From Siphlonurus alternatus (lineage: Eukaryota > Arthropoda > Insecta > Ephemeroptera > Siphlonuridae): 64,000 nt of DNA. The stretch is taken from NCBI GenBank assembly GCA_949825025.1, contig OX463779.1, positions 47,489,784 through 47,553,783 on the forward strand, in the 5' to 3' direction. This document shows, piece by piece, positions 57,131 through 64,000 of the stretch. Every line of letters starts with the position of its first letter. The first letter of the stretch is position 1. Position numbers and translations under genes: made by a program. The notes under the pieces are model-generated. The model saw only the letters and a list, made by a program, of their open reading frames with translations. It was not told the origin of the DNA and did not search any database.

Positions 57131-60100
57131 ATGCGTGTCTCCGCGTGTTTGCTGGTGCTGCTGTGGTGCTCCGCGTGTTCGGCCGCCGTCAGCCCGCTGT
57201 GTCTGACGCACGCCTCACTGAGTGTGGCCGAGGCTCGTCGCGGCGCCACGTGGGCCCTGCACATGCTGGACGCCAGCACCAAGCTACCGGACGGTCTTCT
57301 GTACGGCAACACGCAGCAGCTGGGACACTTCGATGAGTGTCTGTCGGTCGACGTGCACCCCGAGGCTCTGCCGTCCTTCCAGGGTCGCTACTGCCGCGCC
57401 TGGGTCGACCTGCCCCTCAACTCCAGCACGTCGTTCAAAGTGCTGCTGGCGGTGTGTCTCCCGTCCTCCTGCTCTCCCGAGGACGTGGCGCCGCTGCTGC
57501 AGGACCATGTGGCACCCCTCCTCGGTCTCCACGCCAACGTCTCACAGGTAGACCCTAGCTTCTGTTTCGTGCGCACCTCGGAGCCTCTGACGGCCGCCCA
57601 GATCACAGGTATCATTCTGATGACCCTGCTGACGTCACTGGTGCTGGTGCTCACCAGTCTGGAGGTGTGGTACGGTACCAAGTCGCCGCCACTGCTCCGA
57701 CAGTTCTCCGCGCGCACCACGGCCCGTCAGCTGTTCTCGACCCGCCGCGAGCCTGGCGCCTTGTCCTGTCTGCACGGACTGCGGGTGGGCAGCATTCTCT
57801 GGGTCATCCTCGGACATCGGTATGGACAAGAGGATACTGGACCAGTATCAAATACACTGGAGCTCTTTGAGGCAAGTTTAATCATGAACTTTTAAGAACA
57901 ATTTACAATTTTAGCAGTTTTTACAAACAAAAATTTGAATTATGTACAAAAATGTATTAAATTACAGTTTCCATAGCTAACGGTATATGGTTAAAAAGTA
58001 ATATTTTAACCTTACTGTCATCTGTAGGCGACTTCTGTGTAGAAATTAATCTGAAATTTCAAACACTATAAAGAAATATAATAAATATAATTTATAATAA
58101 TATATAATGTATAGAAATGTATAGCTGTTTGTTTCTGTTTCTTATTTAAACAAATACATTTTTTTCATTTTTGTTGCCTTTTTTTTAAATAATATCCTAT
58201 AATAAATCAATTGTAATAGCATGAAATCCAAATCTATCTGCCAGATGCTGCTGTCCATGTCCGCCATGACAGTGGTGAATGCCATCTTGGCCGTGGACAC
58301 TTTCTTCTTCCTGAGTGGACTGCTCATGTGTCTGTCGTTTCTGAGGGAGATGGAGAAAGGTGGGACCTTCGACGTCCTCAAGTTCTACCTGTACCGATAC
58401 CTCAGGTTAGACCCTGCGTTAACAACAACTAAAAGTTTAAATTATTGTACTATTCAGCATCTATGTTGACTTTTAACAAAGGTAATTTGATATAAATTTA
58501 AAGCCTGAAATTTTATAACACATTAAATTACTTTCCTTTTAACCAAATTAAAGTAAACCGTATATCATGAATTTTTTATTAATTTTTCATTCATTTTATT
58601 TTTATTATTAATTTTTTATTTTACAAATTTGTTACAATAAACATTACAAACGCAAATTTTGCATGGGTTTAATTTGGTACTTGCCCTCTCACAGGCACGG
58701 ATCCAGGAAAAATTTTGCGGGGGGCTGAAAAATTTTGGAGTGGGCTGTTTCCATACAGCCAATGTTAAAAAAAAAAATGGAGTGGGGGACGAGCCTATAT
58801 TGCCCATGTTTAATCCAAAATTTCGCAGCCCCCCAGCCCCTTCCTGGATACGCGCCCCCACTCTCACGACTAATTTCCCCAGACTGACAGTGCCCATGCT
58901 GATGGTGATCGTGTTCTACATCACCGTGTTCCCTCTGCTCGGCTCCGGACCTTTGTGGCGCCGCTTCGTCACCTCCGAGGCCGAGTCGTGCGCCCTCAAC
59001 TGGTGGACCAACATGGCGTACATCAACAACTACTACTTCCGTGGGACCAAAATGGTGGGGGAAATTTATTTAAAATTGACACCTTTAAGACACTTAACGA
59101 TGAATATCAGTTACTTTGTGGAGTCAATGAATAATTTTTATGACGGAAAATGAAATAAAAAACAACAACAAGAATATTCTAAAACTTAATCGCTTATAAT
59201 GGTTTGAGCAAATTCAATCTGGCAGGTTTCTCACTACAACTCCATTTCCGGATTCCGTCCATAAGGCCAATGTTAAACTTTTACTTCAGTATTCAAAAAA
59301 AAAAAATGGTAAGATAGATTCACTTTAAAATTTGTATGCCACCTATTGATGGCGAGTTCTAAGACCCCTGCAAGTCTTGTTGAATTCAGATGCAACAATT
59401 GCGAGATATTAATCTACTGAAATTGAACCTTAATAAAATACGTTCGTGCAAAAGTGTTTAAATTGTCTTCTTCTTTTGTTTTAAAGAATAAGCCATAATT
59501 ATAAAGCCATACACCCAAGTACTAAGTACTTAAATCATGGTGAGGTTTTTCTTTTATCACCACACGTGACATATGACCTGCCATGTCCACAGTGCCTAGG
59601 ACAGACATGGTATTTGGCGGTGGACATGCAGTTGGCCTGGCTCTCCCCTCTGTTGTTGCTACCCCTCAAGTTCTCACCACGGGCCGGACTACAACTGACG
59701 TCACTGTTGATCGCCATCACGTGCGCCATTCCTTTCACCCTCACTTATATAAACAAATATCCGATGTCGCTCGACCTCTTGGGCAGGTGAGTGATAAGTG
59801 AGGGTACCGGAAAACGACGTACTTTTTGAGGATTTGGGTGCAAAACTCAATATAATATATACGCAAGATGCTAAATATTAATCATTGAGACACAAATTAA
59901 AAAAAAACTATTTTGGATCTTTACTAAGATATCTGTTAAATTTAAGAAAAAAATGATGGGGCTAAAAGTTTCTGATAATAATGGGCATGAAGCTACATAT
60001 ATTTTCTCTTTTTTTTAAAAAAATATGTTAATACACAATACAAGGTAACGTAATATTTCAAAATTAATATCAGAGACCCTTCTCTGATTAAGCAATGCCA

Positions 60101-63100
60101 TTTTTGAAATAACGTGGTGCAAAGGGTCCTAAAAAAATTGACGCATGAAAGCATGAAATACGCAGGTTTCTTATCCTGTGCAAGGAATCTTTGATAAAAT
60201 GTACACTAATCGTCTTGGAAAATTTCTCTCTTGCAGCCTTGTTAATCACCATGCACTGTGTTGTTATTCTTACGGACCATCGTTGATTAATAATAATAAG
60301 GCCGCAATGGAAAATTTTCCGAGGCGACGAGTATACACACCACACTGAGATACCACTGTGTAACATACTCATTAGACAACCAGGTGGAGACTTCGGTATT
60401 GACATATACGGCAGCACCCCGGTCCGTTCTGTCAACTACCTGTGCGGAATTCTCCTCGGCTACGTTCTCTTTCAGACGAGGAAGCAACACCTGAAATTTC
60501 CCAAGGTATTACAAAATTAACATTAAAATATTCATTAGCACTTTGCAGAATTGCAGTAACACAAGAACGGCTTGTTTTCTCGACAAAGATTGGAATTTTC
60601 ACTTTGTAAAAGATGCCATGCATAGAATTAGAGAAATGTTAAGTAAGAGGGTGTCATTTCAAAGACATTCCTCTCTTCTCGTCGAGCTCACGTTAAAAAT
60701 TTCTGTCATACTATATTCCATCACCTCCGTATTGTTGTCATATCAGAGTTATACCTGTGTCAAAAGAAAAGCAAAGAAAATTATTATAAAATAAATCAAA
60801 ACTTGAAATTTACTTTATGTAATATTATCTTAATTATTAATGCAGAATATTATTTAACTATTATTCAGACTGTTCTTGTGTTAGAATTGTTTTATACTGT
60901 TTTTGTAATCTTCTTCTTTTTGATCTGTTTTTGAGAAAAGGCCAATAACAGCCATGCACCCGAGCACACTGTTTTTGTAATCGAAATTTTAATGGAATTT
61001 TAAATTATAAAACTAAGCCATTGAAGAAAGTTATTTCGAAGCAACACCAAGTTTATTATAATTTTATGAAGAGGAGTTTTCTTTTTCTTCAATAAGTTGA
61101 AAGTGATAAAGTACAATTATATTTTACTTCTATTTAATGAATTTTAAATTGCAAAAAAGTAAGAAATCAAATTGAAAAGTCTACGATTTAGGATCTATCA
61201 TAAGAAAAGAATCCTGCTGTAAACCAGGATGTTCTTGATGTCATAACTGTTCATGATTTCAGAGTCAGAGGGTATTCAAATTCATAAGTGATTGTTATTT
61301 GAACACCCCCCTGTTGATCCCCAATTTTCGTTCCCGTTGTTCCTTCCGGCGCGCCCTGATTGGTCGTCTCGTCTCACGGCCCGCTCTGATTAGTGGTTCC
61401 ATGTTAAGACCTTCTCTGATTGGCAGGCCGCGGTGTTGCTCGGCTGGACGTTGAGCACGGTGGTGTGCCTCACGGTGGTTTACTCGCTCACCATCTCCTA
61501 CCAGCCGGGCTACGTGTACGATGACTTGGGGGCTGCCTTCTACGCCGGTCTGCACCGCCTGGGCTGGTGCGCGGGGCTCGCCTGGATCGTCGTCGCCTGC
61601 GTCAACGGATATGGAGGTGCATGACGTTGCAAACTAACAGTTAAATTAAAAAGTAGAGTGATCATTTTCGAGTGTGCCGACATGTTGAACTTTTTACAAT
61701 GAAAAACATTTTTTGAGACCTCCCTCTACATCATACAATTTTTTTTTTCACCACCTCACCGGCATAATTTTTGAGATAATTCAAATTTGAAATCCCATCA
61801 GATGTATGTTAAAAAAGTGCAAAATCAGACCATTTTTCACAAAATTGTATTTTGCTTGAAAATGAAGCAGACATGTTGTTCTCAAAAACTTCTATTTAGT
61901 AACTAGGGTTCCTAAGGAATGTTTTTATGTAATAAAAAGGATACCTCACCGGCCATTTTGAATTTTAAACAGGACTGACAAATGTGAGATTCGTCAGTTT
62001 TTAAGTTTTTGAACTGTTCCCGCCGACAATATATCATGTTAAATTGAATTTACAGCACTAATTTTAGTACTACAATAAAAAAAATTTCAGACTGAACTTA
62101 TAAATTATATAGATTGTGCTAATATGGAATACGAACGCATTAGACATGAATAAATTTACTGATCAAAAAGATCCAGGTTCGACACCCATAAGCGGCAAAG
62201 TTCTTACAATTTTTTTCTTCTCGCCCTATTGCTAGGAATTTGCCTCCCATAATTAATAAATTATTTTAATGCAGAAGTTTTTGTTCTTTCTGTTTGAATT
62301 TGGAGTTTGAAATTTTACAGAGAGCTTTGCAATAAGAGGACTGACTTGTTAGCAAAAGTACAAAAAATTGGATATGAACAGGAAAATCAGAAACTACTCA
62401 TTTCCGGTGACTTCCGGCGGGAATATTAAATAATTTTAACTCAAAATTCAAATTCAAATAGTTTATTCGTCAAATTCCACATATACAAATACAAACATTG
62501 ATAATGCAATGTAGACTGCAGTATTTCTACCGAAAATAGACTGAAATTTAATGCCTATGTAGCAATATTTTATAGCATTTGAAAAAAATGTTTAAAACTT
62601 TAAGAAATCCCTCTTTGAAGTCTAAATAAAATCTAAAATGAAATATAAAATATGAAATCTTGTATTCAATATATTATGTTTGATAAAGCAATATATGCTC
62701 TGATTATTCTAAAAGCAAATACTCTCACGCAGGTCCCGTGAACAAGGTTCTGTCATGGCGGCCACTGGTCCCACTGAGCCGGCTAACGTATGGAGCCTAC
62801 CTGCTACATTTTGTGGTCATATACTACGATCGAGGGACTGCCCGTACACCAAATTATTTCAGCAACTCTCAGTCTGTGAGTATACCATTCTTACATTTGC
62901 AGCAGTAAGGGCTGTCTCACACAGAATTGCATGACTTCGTATCGTATGATAAAAAAATTAGAACCTATGTGATCAGGTGTACGCGCGCACAAATGCAACT
63001 TCGTTTCGTATCGCATGACATCGTACGTTTCACATTTAAAACCAGTGCTAAACTTTTATCATACGATACGATACGATGTGATGTGATACAAAGGCAGTGT

Positions 63101-63667
63101 GAGATCTCCCTAAAATGTAACTGTTTTGTTTGAAAGCAATATATTATAAACACAGGAGTTCATAATAAGTCTTTGTAATAATTAATTCTAATGCTCATCA
63201 TGCATTTTCAAATCTCGGGTACTAAGTTTGATGACGTCATTATTATCAATAAAAATGTTTGATTTCTTTTATCAGCAAGTTGTAAAACACAGGTGGAAAA
63301 TCTCTTCTTTTGATAAGATAAGATCTGAATTATATATAGACGCTTGCACATTGAACTGAATTAACGTTTTAATTTTTTTATTTCAATTTGTTAATTCATT
63401 AATTATTTTGAAATATATTATAGAGTAACAGAAAAAAAATGAGAAAATACTTCTAAAAACGAAAAAAAAAAAAAAAAAATAGAAAACAATCAATATGAAA
63501 TCAAAATTTATAAATTATAAAATTCTAAAGGTGACCTTGGTATGACCTCTGTCCTCAGGTCCATGGTTTTCTTGGTGATCTGATCCCCGTGTTCTCCCTC
63601 GCCCTGCTGCTGTACTTGCTGGTGGAGGGTCCACTCCTCGCCACCCTCAAGATCTTCTTCAGGGGAG
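57131..63667 (+). CDS. NRF-6-like multipass acyltransferase-3 protein, gene 2 (3' end beyond window)
   Basis: Exons seen: 57131-57871, 58245-58405, 58883-59054, 59593-59786, 60376-60505, 61427-61616, 62733-62875, 63559-63667; 613 residues plus one base. All lengths equal gene 1 except exon 3, which is 9 bases shorter (loss in the INNYYYYIQGG region). A ninth exon with a short tail and stop is expected right of the window. Domain layout as gene 1: signal peptide, six-cysteine NRF domain, acyltransferase-3 membrane domain with H229 and an intact TFFFLSG motif (Ser271). Intron 1 starts with GC (GAG|GCAAGT at 57872), a GC-AG intron where gene 1 has GTAAGT. For exon 5 the acceptor must be CTCATTAG|A at 60375; the CCAG ten bases downstream would bring a stop. 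No internal stop or frameshift was found. Confidence 0.88.
58691..58859. mobile_element. hAT-type MITE in intron 2 of gene 2
   Basis: AGGCACGGATCCAGGAAAA to TCCTGGATACGCGCCCC; CTCTCAC occurs on both sides, most of an 8-bp duplication. Ends 23 bases before exon 3. Same family as 18703-18859. Confidence 0.7.
60204..60331. mobile_element. Tc1/mariner-like hairpin MITE, copy 4 (intron 4 of gene 2)
   Basis: CACTAATCGTCTTGGAAAAT to TTTTCCGAGGCGACGAG, between TA dinucleotides, ending about 45 bases before exon 5. Confidence 0.8.
61617..62732. other. Intron 6 of gene 2 with repeat fragments
   Basis: Holds a B-box-like GTTCGACAC (62173-62187 region, possible worn tRNA-SINE), a fragment with TTTCCGGTGACTTCCGGCGG (62395-62440) related to the foldback at 39380, and from about 62440 a minus-strand hexamer tail (AAATTCAAATTC) like a LINE 3' end. 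No exon missed in this intron by frame continuity. Confidence 0.4.
62909..63110. mobile_element. Tourist-like MITE, GTCTCACAC family, copy 6 (intron 7 of gene 2)
   Basis: GGGCTGTCTCACACAG to GTGTGAGATCTCCC, TAA on both sides (62906-62908 and 63111-63113). The two short frames over it are not genes. Confidence 0.9.
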
Positions 63668-63689
63668 GTAATTTTGTCCGAAACTACTC

Positions 63690-63940
63690 CCGAGTTGAAA
63701 TAAATGTCATCTTTTATTCGTTATTAAGATCTCTCTTCGTCTAATTCCCTCCTATTTTGCACCATTTTAGAGAGGAAAAAGACGAGATTACGTCTTCTTT
63801 CCTCTTATTCAGCATACAATTTTAGAAATATCGTGTCTATTTTATCCTCACTTTGAGCAAGGAGGAAATAAGATGCGTTTTAGAGGTAAATTAGATTAGA
63901 CTTACGCGTGTAAAGGATGAGTTGATGACGTAACTATAGG
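63690..63940 (-). mobile_element. MITE family A in intron 8 of gene 2
   Basis: CCCGAGTTGAAATAAATGTC to GATGACGTAACTATAGGG. Complete interior. Confidence 0.85.
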
Positions 63941-64000
63941 GTAAGTCAAAATACCTAATATAAATCTCTTTGCAATTTTTTTTTTAATGAAGATAATTTA

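Noticed and set aside
60385..60389. Alternative acceptor CCAG before exon 5 of gene 2
   Set aside because: It would shift the frame and bring a stop within six codons. The ATTAG eight to ten bases upstream keeps the same exon length as gene 1.

Overview
The window looks like an AT-rich, repeat-dense arthropod (probably insect) nuclear genome. The evidence is GC-rich coding exons split by GT-AG introns, a TATA plus TCAGT initiator promoter, Pol III SINEs, LINE 3' ends and a very high density of short hairpin DNA transposon relics (MITEs). A hemipteran such as a planthopper is my guess only; nothing here proves the order. There is no sign of bacterial, organellar or viral sequence.

Three protein genes can be supported. 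(1) 9.68-15.02 kb, + strand: a complete gene for a secreted repetitive protein of 697 residues. It has a TATA/Inr promoter, a 32-base non-coding first exon, one coding exon, a 3' UTR intron and a poly(A) signal. The protein is a signal peptide plus 23 perfect-length 25-residue Pro/Gly/Gln/Arg-rich repeats, with cysteines only at the two ends of the mature chain. (2) 48.07-55.85 kb, + strand: an intact nine-exon gene for an NRF-6 (nose resistant to fluoxetine)-type multipass acyltransferase-3 protein, 639 residues. (3) 57.13-63.67 kb, + strand: its tandem paralogue with the same exon layout, running off the right edge before the last exon. A weaker candidate is a single GC-richer, cysteine-containing 3' terminal exon at 1.55-1.72 kb.

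Everything else is intergenic or intronic. From the left: 0-9.6 kb is AT-rich with a perfect foldback (2.3-2.66 kb), a 5S-rRNA-derived SINE (3.2 kb), a LINE remnant (5.5 kb) and a 44-bp minisatellite (8.6 kb). 15-47 kb is a gene desert packed with MITEs that sit inside one another; at least nine families recur in the window, several with visible TTA/TAA, TA or 8-bp target duplications. 47-64 kb holds the duplicated gene pair, whose introns carry the same MITE families, often within 50 bp of a splice acceptor.

The most interesting biology is (a) the repetitive secreted protein, which I cannot assign to a described family, and (b) the mosaic relationship of the two NRF-6-like genes. Their introns are mostly unalignable and some exon stretches are strongly diverged, yet other exon stretches are nearly identical (15 differences in the first 699 coding bases, then 14 in the next 42). 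That suggests patchy gene conversion. The genes in the window do not form an obvious pathway together.
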